Positions 14,955 to 22,836 of a stretch of DNA of 25,288 nt are shown here, piece by piece. This stretch comes from F1-60-MAGs149 sp037133755 (GTDB lineage: Bacteria > Actinomycetota > Thermoleophilia > Gaiellales > F1-60-MAGs149). A program made the position numbers and the translations under genes. Below the pieces are notes generated by a model. That model was not told where the DNA came from. It did not search any database and was given only the letters and a program-made list of their open reading frames with translations. Within the stretch, counting starts at the first letter, position 1. The number at the start of each line of letters is the position of its first letter. The stretch lies in assembly GCA_037133755.1 (NCBI GenBank), contig JBAXNN010000019.1, positions 1-25,288 of the forward strand, in the 5' to 3' direction.

Positions 14955-16463
14955 CTACATCTCGTCGGGCGCGGGCGCCTTGCCGCGCAGCAGCAGGACC
15001 GCCACACCGACGCCGATCACCGCGGTGATCACCGACGGCACCATCGCGTAGGCGACAGCGACGTCAAAGGCCCTGGTGACCGTCGCCGTGACGTCCATGC
15101 CAGCGGCCGGGATGATGTCGGCCGCCTTGGCGCTGCCCGTCAGCACGTCGAGGTATTCGCCGAGCTGCTTGTACGACGGGTCGTACGGCTGCAGCAGATG
15201 CTCGAGCTCCACGCGGGCGCGCGTCTGGAAAATGGCGGTGCCGAGGGCGACGCCGAGCGAGCCGCCGATCATGCTCGAGGCCTTGTAGACGCCGGACGCC
15301 ACTCCCTCACCCGCGCCGTCTGGGTCTTCGACCGCGACAGCAGCGCACGGCGTGATCTGCAGTCCGATACCCGCGCCGAGCAGGAGGAACGGCGCGATCA
15401 GCTCGTTGTACGAGCCAGTGAGCTTGAGGAGCAGCACCGACGCCACGGCCAGGAGCGCCATGCCAACCGCGGTCGGCAGCCACGGGCCAAAGCGCAAACC
15501 AAGGCGCGTGCCGAACGGATTGACAATCAGGATCGGAATCGTCGCGGGCAGCAGCATGACGCCGGCGCGGAGAGGACTCATGTCCTCGACCACCTGGAGG
15601 TACAGCGCCATGAAGAAGATTGCGGCACCGAAGATCACGTTGGCAATCAGGTTGGCGAGCACCGCGCCGTCGAAGCGGCCGCGCCGGAAGATCGTCAGCA
15701 GCACGACGGGGTTACGCACCTTGCGCTCGATCAGGACGAACGCCACGAGCAGGGCAAACGCCACGAGGAAGTAGCCCGCCAACGCGCGTGGACTCGCGGT
15801 GTCAGCCTCGACCAGGCCGTACGAGATCAATCCGATACCGCCGACGAGGGTGATCACGCCGCCGATGTCGATGCTGCGGTCGGCCCCCTCCTCGCTCGAC
15901 TCGGGCGTCGTCTTCCACATCACGAGCAACGCCACGGCGCCAATGGGCAAGTTCATCCAGAAGATCCACTGCCATGACAGCGTGGCGATGAGCAGGCCAC
16001 CGACGAGCGGACCAACCGCCTGCGCGCCCCAGCACGTGGCGATCCACGCACCGATGGCGGTGTCACGCTCGCGACCGCTGAACGACACGGCGACGATCGC
16101 CAGAGCCGACGGTAGGATCGCCGCGGCGCCGACACCCTCGATGATGCGCCCCGCGATCAACATCGTCGAGCCGTGCGCGAGACCAGCCACGATCGAGCCC
16201 GCCAGGATCAGCAAGGTACCGATCGCGAAGACGAGGCGACGCCCGAAGATATCGCCAAGCTTGCCGCCAACGATGATCAACGAGCCCGCGAGAAAGTAGC
16301 CGTTGACTGCCCATTGCAGCGTGTCCATCGAGCCGCCAAGCTCGCGGCCGATCGTGGGCAGGGCGAGCGAGATATCGGAGGCCGTCACCCAGACCAGCGC
16401 GGTCACGGCGCAGATGCCGATCAGCGAAAGCCAGCGGTTCGGCGACGTGGAAAGTAGCGACAT
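14955..16463 (-). CDS. MFS transporter, DHA2 (EmrB/QacA-like, 14 TM) family
   Basis: This 502-aa polytopic membrane protein has many hydrophobic segments spread over the whole length, as expected for 14 helices. MFS motif A is GGKLGDIFGRR near residue 70. The motif C-like antiporter signature is GPLVGGLLIATLSWQWIFWMNLPIG near residue 150. Proteins of this family export drugs, toxic compounds or natural products using the proton gradient. It lies directly upstream of the RiPP operon on the same strand, 251 bp away, so self-resistance or export of the product is a reasonable guess. General efflux is equally possible. The ATG at 16463 has a TATAGC-like element about 8 nt upstream and no Shine-Dalgarno sequence. 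Confidence 0.88.
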   Translation of the reverse strand: MSLLSTSPNRWLSLIGICAVTALVWVTASDISLALPTIGRELGGSMDTLQWAVNGYFLAGSLIIVGGKLGDIFGRRLVFAIGTLLILAGSIVAGLAHGSTMLIAGRIIEGVGAAAILPSALAIVAVSFSGRERDTAIGAWIATCWGAQAVGPLVGGLLIATLSWQWIFWMNLPIGAVALLVMWKTTPESSEEGADRSIDIGGVITLVGGIGLISYGLVEADTASPRALAGYFLVAFALLVAFVLIERKVRNPVVLLTIFRRGRFDGAVLANLIANVIFGAAIFFMALYLQVVEDMSPLRAGVMLLPATIPILIVNPFGTRLGLRFGPWLPTAVGMALLAVASVLLLKLTGSYNELIAPFLLLGAGIGLQITPCAAVAVEDPDGAGEGVASGVYKASSMIGGSLGVALGTAIFQTRARVELEHLLQPYDPSYKQLGEYLDVLTGSAKAADIIPAAGMDVTATVTRAFDVAVAYAMVPSVITAVIGVGVAVLLLRGKAPAPDEM

Positions 16464-16557
16464 GCGGGAAGGCTATAGACCATGGTTCCCGGAGGCGGAT
16501 CAAACGGCAGGTGGTTGTCGAACGGCTCTCCCTCCTACCGCGTCCGGCATAGCGCAG

Positions 16558-16563
16558 TAGGCT
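16558..16563 (+). promoter_or_regulatory. -10-like TAGGCT box for the secreted peptidase gene
   Basis: TAGGCT ends 6 nt before ATG 16570 with no ribosome binding site between, again the leaderless layout. The 106-bp divergent gap 16464-16569 shows no other clear element. Confidence 0.4.
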
Positions 16564-16569
16564 CTGCGC

Positions 16570-18432
16570 ATGACATTCCGCCGTCCTCTCGCGCTCATCG
16601 CTGCACTGGTTCTCGCAGCGCTTCTCCCGAGCCTGGCCAGCGCCAGCACCACCAGTATTCTCAAGACGCTCGGCGGTGCCCGCTGCTTCGCAAGCAGCGA
16701 GTTCACCTGCGTGAAGATCAGCGTGCCGCTGAACCACTTCGACGCGACTGACGCGCGCAGGATCAAGGTCGCGTTCGCAGTCCGCCCCGCCAACAAGACC
16801 AGTCATGGCCTCTTCGTCGTTGCCACCGGTGGTCCCGGCTCGAGCGGGATCCTGAGCGCCGACAGCTATCTGTCCGGCTACTCCACGGCGATGCTTGATC
16901 GCTACGACATCGTCTTCTTCGACCAGCGCGGCATCGGCCGCAGCGGCGGCCTCACCTGCCCCGATGCGACAGCCGCCTCGCGCACGGATACCCAGGAGCT
17001 GCAGGAGTCGACCGTCACGTTCGTCGGTGCGTGCACCGCCGAGTTGAAATCCACCACGCTCTTGCCGTACGTGGGCACCAATCAGGCAGTCGAGGATCTC
17101 GCGGCCTTCCGCGAGCGGCTCGGCAGCCCGAACATCCGCATCTACGGCGAGTCGTACGGCACCCAATACGCGCAGACGTATGCGGCCGCGCACCCCGAGG
17201 GACTGAAGGGCGTGATCATCGACGGCGTGGTCGACCTCACGCTGACCGGACCACAGTTCTGGTCCAGCGCCGCACGGCAATTCGAGAGCGTCCTCAACAC
17301 CACGCTCGCCGTGTGTGACAACCGCCCGCACTGCAAGCACGATGCCAAGGGCAACCTCGGCACCGTCTTCGACAAGCTCGAGGCGCGCCTCGAGCTCGCA
17401 CCGGTTCCCGTGAGCTTCCCACTCGCCAACGGCAAGCGGGCCAAGCGCGAATTGTCCGGGAGCCTCTTTCAAGCGGCGATCAGCGGCGAGCTCTACGGCA
17501 CCAACGGCCGGATGATGTTGACGCGCGCCCTGACTGCCGTCGCCCAAGGTGACCTGGTGCCACTGCTGCGTCTCGCCTATCAGGACGCGATGCTGGATCC
17601 GCAGACGCTGAAGCCGATGGTCGACTCGAGTTGGTCCGATGCCATGTACTACGGCGTGGACTGCCGCGACTACCACTACTACGACGGCACGCAGCAGCAG
17701 CGCAGCGACGCCTACCTCGCGCAGGCCGACCAGGTCGGCGCGTCACTGCCACGCATCGGTGGGAGCGTGTTCGCCAGCGACTACACCTGCATCTGGTGGC
17801 CGGGCACGCAACCGCCAAGCGCGCGCCCCGCGCCGCTGATCAATCCCGGCATCCCAACGTTCGTGATCGTCGCGACCGCCGACCCGATCACGCCGGCCAC
17901 GCAGGGACGGGCGGTGTACTCCCGCCTCGACGATGGATACCTGATCACCACGCAGGGTGGCCCCCACGTCACGTCCGGGCGCGGCAACCCCTGCCCCGAC
18001 GACCTGATCCTCAACTTCCTCGAGACGGGACGGCGACCGGCGAAGCGCACGACCGTCTGCCCCGGCTCGGTGGTCGGTAGCTATCTGGCACTGCCGCCGG
18101 CGCGAGCACGCTCGTTCGCATCGCTCAGCGACGCGATGGTGTCGTTCCAGAAGCAGTTCAGCCACATCCCCGAGTACTGGTATTGGAGCGGCCAGGAGGC
18201 TCAGGCGACAGCGTGTCCCGTGGCGGGCACGATGCGCTTCCGCGCGACCGACAGCGGCTACGCCATCACGTACGACGGCTGCAGCTTCACGCGCGGCGTG
18301 GCCATCTCGGGCACGGGCCGCGACACCGACGAGGGCCGCTTCTCCGTGAACGGCACGATCGCCGGCCGCTGGCACGGACCGATCAACTTCGTCCACGACG
18401 GCCGGCACATCGACGCCACCCTTTCTCGCTAA
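16570..18432 (+). CDS. Secreted alpha/beta-hydrolase, tripeptidyl-aminopeptidase (TAP)-like serine peptidase
   Basis: This 620-aa protein has a Sec signal peptide (RR then a hydrophobic run, likely cleaved after ASA near residue 25). The alpha/beta-hydrolase core has an oxyanion-type GGPGSSG and an FFDQRGIGRSG strand. The nucleophile Ser195 sits in YGESYG, with acid Asp438 in VATADPITPATQG and His466 in GGPHVTSG. The C-terminal TAP-like segment is followed by an extra domain of about 120 residues (520-620) rich in Gly/Thr strands. Related enzymes remove short peptides or Pro-containing dipeptides from the N-terminus of exported substrates. It is divergent from the MFS gene. A role in trimming the exported RiPP is conceivable but unproven. 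Its stop overlaps the stop of the convergent SGNH gene (18429-18432). Confidence 0.83.
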   Translation: MTFRRPLALIAALVLAALLPSLASASTTSILKTLGGARCFASSEFTCVKISVPLNHFDATDARRIKVAFAVRPANKTSHGLFVVATGGPGSSGILSADSYLSGYSTAMLDRYDIVFFDQRGIGRSGGLTCPDATAASRTDTQELQESTVTFVGACTAELKSTTLLPYVGTNQAVEDLAAFRERLGSPNIRIYGESYGTQYAQTYAAAHPEGLKGVIIDGVVDLTLTGPQFWSSAARQFESVLNTTLAVCDNRPHCKHDAKGNLGTVFDKLEARLELAPVPVSFPLANGKRAKRELSGSLFQAAISGELYGTNGRMMLTRALTAVAQGDLVPLLRLAYQDAMLDPQTLKPMVDSSWSDAMYYGVDCRDYHYYDGTQQQRSDAYLAQADQVGASLPRIGGSVFASDYTCIWWPGTQPPSARPAPLINPGIPTFVIVATADPITPATQGRAVYSRLDDGYLITTQGGPHVTSGRGNPCPDDLILNFLETGRRPAKRTTVCPGSVVGSYLALPPARARSFASLSDAMVSFQKQFSHIPEYWYWSGQEAQATACPVAGTMRFRATDSGYAITYDGCSFTRGVAISGTGRDTDEGRFSVNGTIAGRWHGPINFVHDGRHIDATLSR

Positions 18433-19445
18433 CGAATCTGCGTGGCGAGCCACTGCGTGTAGATATCGCGCCCCGGCTTCCACATGTGATTCGGATCCGA
18501 GAAGCCGCGCGCATAGAGCTGTGCGAGGACGCTCGGTGGGGGTGCCAGGAGCGGCGCGCTGAAGCGGCGCTCGAACCGGCGCACGAACGCTTGGCTCACC
18601 GGCGGATCGAGGTACCGCGGCATCGCAAGGAAGTAGATGTCCACGTGGTGGGCGCGTGCAAACGCGACAAACGCATGAATCGACACGCGTTGCGCATCCG
18701 CGTTGATCGCTCCCATCCCCCACGTGACCGGCGCATGGCGCTGCCATGACCCAAATCGCCGCCTGCGCTCGGCGGCGTACGAAGCCAGATGGTCGTGCTC
18801 GATCGGACGATCGAACCCCGCGCAGCCTTCCGATGCCCCGACGGTCGTCGGTACGCCATCGTTGACGCGCCACAACCCCGTCTTCCATTGCGTGAGGCTC
18901 ACATCGAGGCGTCGCTGCCACAGCTCGAACTGGTCGCGCAGTCGCAGATACGCAGGCTCTCGCGGCTTGAGCTGGGGATCATGCGCCAACTCGCTGAGGG
19001 GCAGCGCCGAGGCAGTGTCTGGGTGATAGTCGTAGTAGGTCTGCGTCGTGTCACCGAGGTTGCCTTCCCGCTCGTACTCGACCACGATCGCCCGGCGGAT
19101 GCCTCGGGCGTTCTCGATATCTCGTACCTCCTGGAGCATCTGCTGCGTGCCGCGCCAGCTGCGAGACAGATTCACGACGACGGCCGGTCCACGGCCTTCC
19201 GCAGCAAGTCCCGCCGACAGCCCCGAGGCCGAAATGCCCCAGTTGGCGCGCGACGTCCCGACCACGACGACATCGACAGGAGATGTGCGTGCGTAGATCT
19301 CGCGATACACGCACGGGAGCGTCGCGTAGCGAACTGCCGGCTGGTCGGACCAGACCAGGAGCCCAATCAGTAGAAGCAGAGTGACGACGAACGCCCCGGC
19401 TGCACCGAGTTGGATGAGCAATCGCCTGGAGCGCGACAACGGCAA
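18429..19445 (-). CDS. Membrane-anchored SGNH/DltD-like acyltransferase-associated protein, paralog 2
   Basis: This 338-aa protein has one N-terminal transmembrane helix (about residues 9-31) and an extracytoplasmic SGNH-like domain. The nucleophile motif is VVVVGTSRANWGIS (block I) and the Asp/His pair near the C-terminus is SDPNHM. It is clearly related to the gene upstream: shared WSDQPxVRYAxLxCxYREIY, SRSWRGTQQM, IVVEYxREG, MPRYLD and SDPNH. It resembles DltD and AlgJ/AlgX-type proteins, which work with an MBOAT protein to move acyl groups onto envelope polymers. It starts with TTG at 19445, chosen because the N-terminus then aligns with the paralog, 9 bp after that gene's stop. It is the last gene of the six-gene operon. 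Confidence 0.72.
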   Translation of the reverse strand: MPLSRSRRLLIQLGAAGAFVVTLLLLIGLLVWSDQPAVRYATLPCVYREIYARTSPVDVVVVGTSRANWGISASGLSAGLAAEGRGPAVVVNLSRSWRGTQQMLQEVRDIENARGIRRAIVVEYEREGNLGDTTQTYYDYHPDTASALPLSELAHDPQLKPREPAYLRLRDQFELWQRRLDVSLTQWKTGLWRVNDGVPTTVGASEGCAGFDRPIEHDHLASYAAERRRRFGSWQRHAPVTWGMGAINADAQRVSIHAFVAFARAHHVDIYFLAMPRYLDPPVSQAFVRRFERRFSAPLLAPPPSVLAQLYARGFSDPNHMWKPGRDIYTQWLATQIR

Positions 19446-19454
19446 TCCCGCGGA

Positions 19455-20483
19455 CTAGTGGATCTGGCTCCCGAGCCACTGCGAGTAGGCCTCGCGGCCC
19501 TGTGCCTGCAGGTGGTTCGGATCCGAGTAGCCAATGCCGTTACCGCTATAGAGCTGCTCGAGGACGCTCTTCGGCGGAAACAGCAGCGGCTGGCCAAACG
19601 TGGCGTCGAACTTGTCGAGATACGCCTGCGACGGCCCGGTGTCGAGATAACGCGGCATCAGCGTGAAGTAGATCTGCAGACCGTGCACGTGCGCCCACGT
19701 GATCATCTCCTTCATCGTCTCGCGCTGCGCGTCGTTGTTGATCGCTCCGATCGGCCAGGCCCCCGGCTTGCGCTCCTCCCACGTCTTCCCCTTCGGCACG
19801 ACCCGCTTCGCCCAGGAGGCATTGGCGTCTGGCTTGTAGGGCCGATCCTTGCCAGTGCAGCCATCCGAGTGCCCCTCGGGGCGCTGATCGACGGGGATCG
19901 TGACGTTCTTGTCGGCCTTGCCCGACAGCGCGCGATCCAGCGCGTAATCGAGACGCTCCTGGAAGAGATCCATGACGTCGCGCGCCTTCAGATACGCGGG
20001 CTCACGCGGCTTGACGTCTGGGTCGGTCTTGAACTCTTCGATCGGCACGAGCGCGGCGTGATCCACGTAGTAGTCGTAGTACCGCTGCGACGTCGCAACG
20101 ACATCGCCTTCGCGCGAGTACTCCACGACGATCGCCTTCTGGATGCCGCGCTCGGTCTCGACATCCTTGACCTCTTGGAACATCTGCTGCGTGCCGCGCC
20201 AGCTGCGGCCAAGGTTAAGGACGGTGTACGGCGGCTGCGTGCCGTCGCTCATCACCTGCGAGACGGCCTGCGGCGAGACCCCCCACTTCGTGCGCGAGGT
20301 GCCGACGATGACGACATCGACCGGGCCCTTGTAGTTGTAGATCTCGCGATAGATGCACTTCAGCGACGCGTACCGCACGCGCGGCTGATCGGACCACGCC
20401 ACCAGCGCGAACACCCCGAGCAGCGCTGCGGCCAGCACGATGCCGGCGCCGAGCTGGATCAGGTGACGGTGACGGGACGACAT
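19455..20483 (-). CDS. Membrane-anchored SGNH/DltD-like acyltransferase-associated protein, paralog 1
   Basis: This 342-aa protein has an N-terminal transmembrane helix (about residues 7-29), then an SGNH-like domain with VVIVGTSRTKWGVS (nucleophile Ser) and the C-terminal catalytic pair in YSDPNHLQAQG. An insert rich in Lys/Asp (about 200-250) is longer than in paralog 2. The ATG start lies 4 bp after the stop of the 51-aa membrane protein, so the two are probably coupled. In Dlt systems DltD transfers the acyl group from the small DltX-type protein to the polymer. The same step is inferred here. Two paralogs may mean two acceptors or a heterodimer. Confidence 0.75.
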   Translation of the reverse strand: MSSRHRHLIQLGAGIVLAAALLGVFALVAWSDQPRVRYASLKCIYREIYNYKGPVDVVIVGTSRTKWGVSPQAVSQVMSDGTQPPYTVLNLGRSWRGTQQMFQEVKDVETERGIQKAIVVEYSREGDVVATSQRYYDYYVDHAALVPIEEFKTDPDVKPREPAYLKARDVMDLFQERLDYALDRALSGKADKNVTIPVDQRPEGHSDGCTGKDRPYKPDANASWAKRVVPKGKTWEERKPGAWPIGAINNDAQRETMKEMITWAHVHGLQIYFTLMPRYLDTGPSQAYLDKFDATFGQPLLFPPKSVLEQLYSGNGIGYSDPNHLQAQGREAYSQWLGSQIH

Positions 20484-20487
20484 GCGG

Positions 20488-20643
20488 CTAGTAGTTGGCG
20501 TAGATCGGAGTGAGCGAATCGAGGGGGTAGTTGAGCAGGATGAGTGCCCACGCGAGGATCCCCAGCACGATGTAGATCAGGAGCTGGTGCCCGGAAACCC
20601 AGTCTGCCACCACCTTGGCGAATGCTGCCCAGCGTTCTTCCAT
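20488..20643 (-). CDS. 51-aa single-pass membrane protein with C-terminal Tyr motif (DltX-like)
   Basis: The peptide has a short cytoplasmic N-terminus (MEERWAAFAKVV), one transmembrane helix (about residues 18-38, HQLLIYIVLGILAWALILL) and an outside tail of about a dozen residues ending PIYANY. ATG 20643 is used because earlier frame positions overlap the MBOAT coding end and have no ribosome site. DltX proteins are of this size and topology and end in a conserved Tyr/aromatic motif. Published work on DltX shows a C-terminal Tyr carrying D-alanine between DltB and DltD. Position between an MBOAT and a DltD-like gene supports the same role. Sequence identity to DltX itself cannot be tested here. 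Confidence 0.65.
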   Translation of the reverse strand: MEERWAAFAKVVADWVSGHQLLIYIVLGILAWALILLNYPLDSLTPIYANY

Positions 20644-20656
20644 CAGACGACCCTCC

Positions 20657-21838
20657 TCATGCGACGTGGACTCCGACGAACGACAGGACATAGCGCGCCA
20701 GCACACGGTTTGACGGCTGGTTCGCAATTGTCGACATCAGGCTGACGAAGGTGAGCGTGACCACAATGCCGCCGACGCGCCGCACGACGTACGGCATTGG
20801 AATCGGCGGCCGCTTCTTCGTGCGGTACCAGGCCGTTAACGCCAGCGCCGTGCCGTGGCCAATGCCCCAGAACAGGTAGCCGACGGTCGTTCGGTGCCAG
20901 AGACCGATCAGCGTGAACGTCACGATCAGCGAAAGACTCGCTTTGCCGGTGCGCCGCACCATCGGCTTGAACATGTACGCGGTGATGAACTTCGACAGCG
21001 AGAGGTGCCAGCGCTGCCAGAAGTTCTGAATCGAGTGCGCGATCAGTGGGAACTTGAAGTTCTCGGTGAGATCCAGGTTGAACATCCAGCCGGCGCCGAT
21101 CGCGACGTCGGTGAAGCCGGAGAAGTTGACGTAGAGGTAGCCGAACGAGAAGAACGCGAACAGGAGTGCCTGCACCGGCCCGTCCCAGCCCTTGTCGTAC
21201 ATCGCATCCATGGGCACGCCGAACACCCAGATCGCAGCGGTCGTCTTGATCCAACCGCCGATGATGTACGCCTTCACTGCGCCCATGCCGATGCGGCCGA
21301 TGCCCATCACCCAGCGGCGGATATCGGGGTCGCGCGACAGGGCAACATGGTCGAACTTCTGCGAGCCGTCGATCGGGCCCATCGGGAAGGCCGGATAGAA
21401 GAGCGTTGTGGTGAGGACCTCACGGAACGGCAGCGAGTTGAGCTTGAGTCCCTGCTTGATCGAGACGTAGAGCTTGAACGTGTAGAACGACATGCCGAGC
21501 GTCGTGATCGATGTGAACAGGACACCACGTGGCGTGCCGGACGGAAACGGGATGATCTCGCCCAGCGGGGTGATCGCGTTGATCACGAGCGGCAGCACGA
21601 CCAGCCACGGCAGCCAGCCGTACTGCGGGTACCGCTTCGTCACGGCGTAGAGCAGCCAGGCCAGCAGCGCCGTCGCGACGGCGAGAAACAGCGTCGCCGG
21701 GCTGTAGATGTAGATCAGCACGCCCGACACCACGAGCAGAACCGCACGCCGACCCTCGACCCACCCCTTCGGCATGACCCAATAGACGAGGCTCGCGAGG
21801 AACGTCGTCAGGACGAGGATCTGGAAGGTGGCGAGCAC
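20657..21838 (-). CDS. MBOAT O-acyltransferase (DltB/AlgI family)
   Basis: This 393-aa multi-pass membrane protein has the MBOAT hallmarks NFWQRWHLSLSKFI (near residue 270) and the invariant catalytic His in LIGLWHRTTVGYLFWGIGHG (near 320). It also has the family's FFSFGYLYVNFSGFTDVAIG segment. Such proteins take an acyl group from a cytoplasmic carrier and pass it through the membrane to an extracytoplasmic acceptor. The carrier gene is directly upstream (47-bp gap) and the small DltX-like gene is 13 bp downstream. GTG 21838 is used as start with no clear ribosome site, so the start could be a little different. The acyl group (D-Ala, acetyl, other) is unknown because no activating enzyme is linked. 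Confidence 0.9.
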   Translation of the reverse strand: MLATFQILVLTTFLASLVYWVMPKGWVEGRRAVLLVVSGVLIYIYSPATLFLAVATALLAWLLYAVTKRYPQYGWLPWLVVLPLVINAITPLGEIIPFPSGTPRGVLFTSITTLGMSFYTFKLYVSIKQGLKLNSLPFREVLTTTLFYPAFPMGPIDGSQKFDHVALSRDPDIRRWVMGIGRIGMGAVKAYIIGGWIKTTAAIWVFGVPMDAMYDKGWDGPVQALLFAFFSFGYLYVNFSGFTDVAIGAGWMFNLDLTENFKFPLIAHSIQNFWQRWHLSLSKFITAYMFKPMVRRTGKASLSLIVTFTLIGLWHRTTVGYLFWGIGHGTALALTAWYRTKKRPPIPMPYVVRRVGGIVVTLTFVSLMSTIANQPSNRVLARYVLSFVGVHVA

Positions 21839-21885
21839 GTGGGGGTCAGTCGGGGATGCTCAGACGACGCCGGCGGCGTCGAGGA

Positions 21886-22131
21886 TCAGGAGGTCGCCTG
21901 GACGACGATGTCGACGATCGCGCCGACGCGGAAGTCCTCGTACGTCTCGTCGATCGCCTCGAGCTTCGTGTTGAGGTCGTTCTCGAGCTCGAACAGGAAC
22001 GTCATCGAGTCGAGCGAGTCGAGCAGGCCGTCCTCGACCAGGTTGGTGTCCTCGGTGACCTCGCCGTCGACGGAGCCGACGGTGGCGGTCAGGGCCTTGG
22101 TGATGGCGGCGAGTGCCTCTTCGCGTGTCAT
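21886..22131 (-). CDS. Acyl carrier protein
   Basis: This 81-aa acidic helical protein has the phosphopantetheine attachment motif LLDSLDSM, with the modified Ser in DSLD. The helix II partner LFELENDLNTKL follows, as in ACP, DltC and peptidyl carrier proteins. ATG 22131 is preceded by a GGAGG ribosome site. It should carry the acyl group used by the MBOAT protein downstream. The loading enzyme (DltA-like or AMP-ligase) is not in the window. Confidence 0.9.
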   Translation of the reverse strand: MTREEALAAITKALTATVGSVDGEVTEDTNLVEDGLLDSLDSMTFLFELENDLNTKLEAIDETYEDFRVGAIVDIVVQATS

Positions 22132-22162
22132 GCGTGTCCTCCGACGTTGAGACTGGATTCTG

Positions 22163-22798
22163 TCATGCGCGCACCAGGCATGAGAAGCAGATCTGAAACG
22201 GCGGCGGTGCTCCCGGCCCCTCAGTATCGACGAGCCCGAGCGTCTGCAGGCGACCTTCGACGACGCGCTCGATCTTCGGCGTGAGGCGCAGCGCGCCGGT
22301 GGTCGGGTACGTGGCGGTCAGCGGCAGCTTCGCGCCCATCAACGCGGTGAACCAGATGTCAACGACATCCTCGCCGCGCTTCGCGTGGGCGGCTTTGACG
22401 AATTCGATCACGGCGACGAGATACGACTCGAATGTGCCTTCGATGGCGAAGGTGCACGTTGCGGTGTGGTCGGCATCGACCGCCAGGTCGTTGGTCACCT
22501 TCGCGACATCGTCGATGCGGTGCGCCGTGGGCCCGGCGACCTCGAAGAACCGCACGGTCTGTCGCTCGCCGTTGGCCTCGTACTGGGCCTTCCCGATCTC
22601 GTTGCCGTCGTCGCGGTCGGTGGCAGCAAGCGCGACGCGCACACCCTGCTCAGTGATCTGCGTGAACTTCGCCGAGACGAGCAGGACCGGCGTGGCCGAC
22701 TCGCCCTGCACCAGCTCGCTCGTGCGCGCGAGGATCTGCGAGCCCTGGATGTAGTCGCGCGTACCGCGCAATCCCACGTCGATTGTGTGCACCGTCAT
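22163..22798 (-). CDS. Conserved-looking hypothetical protein, first gene of the acylation operon
   Basis: I do not recognise this 211-aa protein. It has no signal peptide or membrane helix. It is predicted to be mostly beta strands in the first half (VLLVSAKFTQIT, GVRVALAAT, RQTVRFFEVAGP, CTFAIEGT) with a helix around ESYLVAVIEFVKAAH. The C-terminus has a CFSC pair. The strand-helix pattern is loosely like a hotdog-fold acyl-thioester enzyme, but this is only a guess. It starts at ATG 22798 with a TAGGCT box 9 nt upstream and ends 31 bp before the carrier protein gene, so it is probably co-transcribed. A role in making or loading the acyl group would fit its place. Confidence 0.6.
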   Translation of the reverse strand: MTVHTIDVGLRGTRDYIQGSQILARTSELVQGESATPVLLVSAKFTQITEQGVRVALAATDRDDGNEIGKAQYEANGERQTVRFFEVAGPTAHRIDDVAKVTNDLAVDADHTATCTFAIEGTFESYLVAVIEFVKAAHAKRGEDVVDIWFTALMGAKLPLTATYPTTGALRLTPKIERVVEGRLQTLGLVDTEGPGAPPPFQICFSCLVRA

Positions 22799-22836
22799 GA
22801 CAGCGGCAGCCTAGCGCTCGAGCCCATCGTGGGCGG

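Noticed and set aside
18429..22131. True dlt operon for teichoic acid D-alanylation
   Set aside because: No DltA adenylating enzyme is present and the SGNH proteins are duplicated, so only a Dlt-like mechanism, not the substrate, is claimed.
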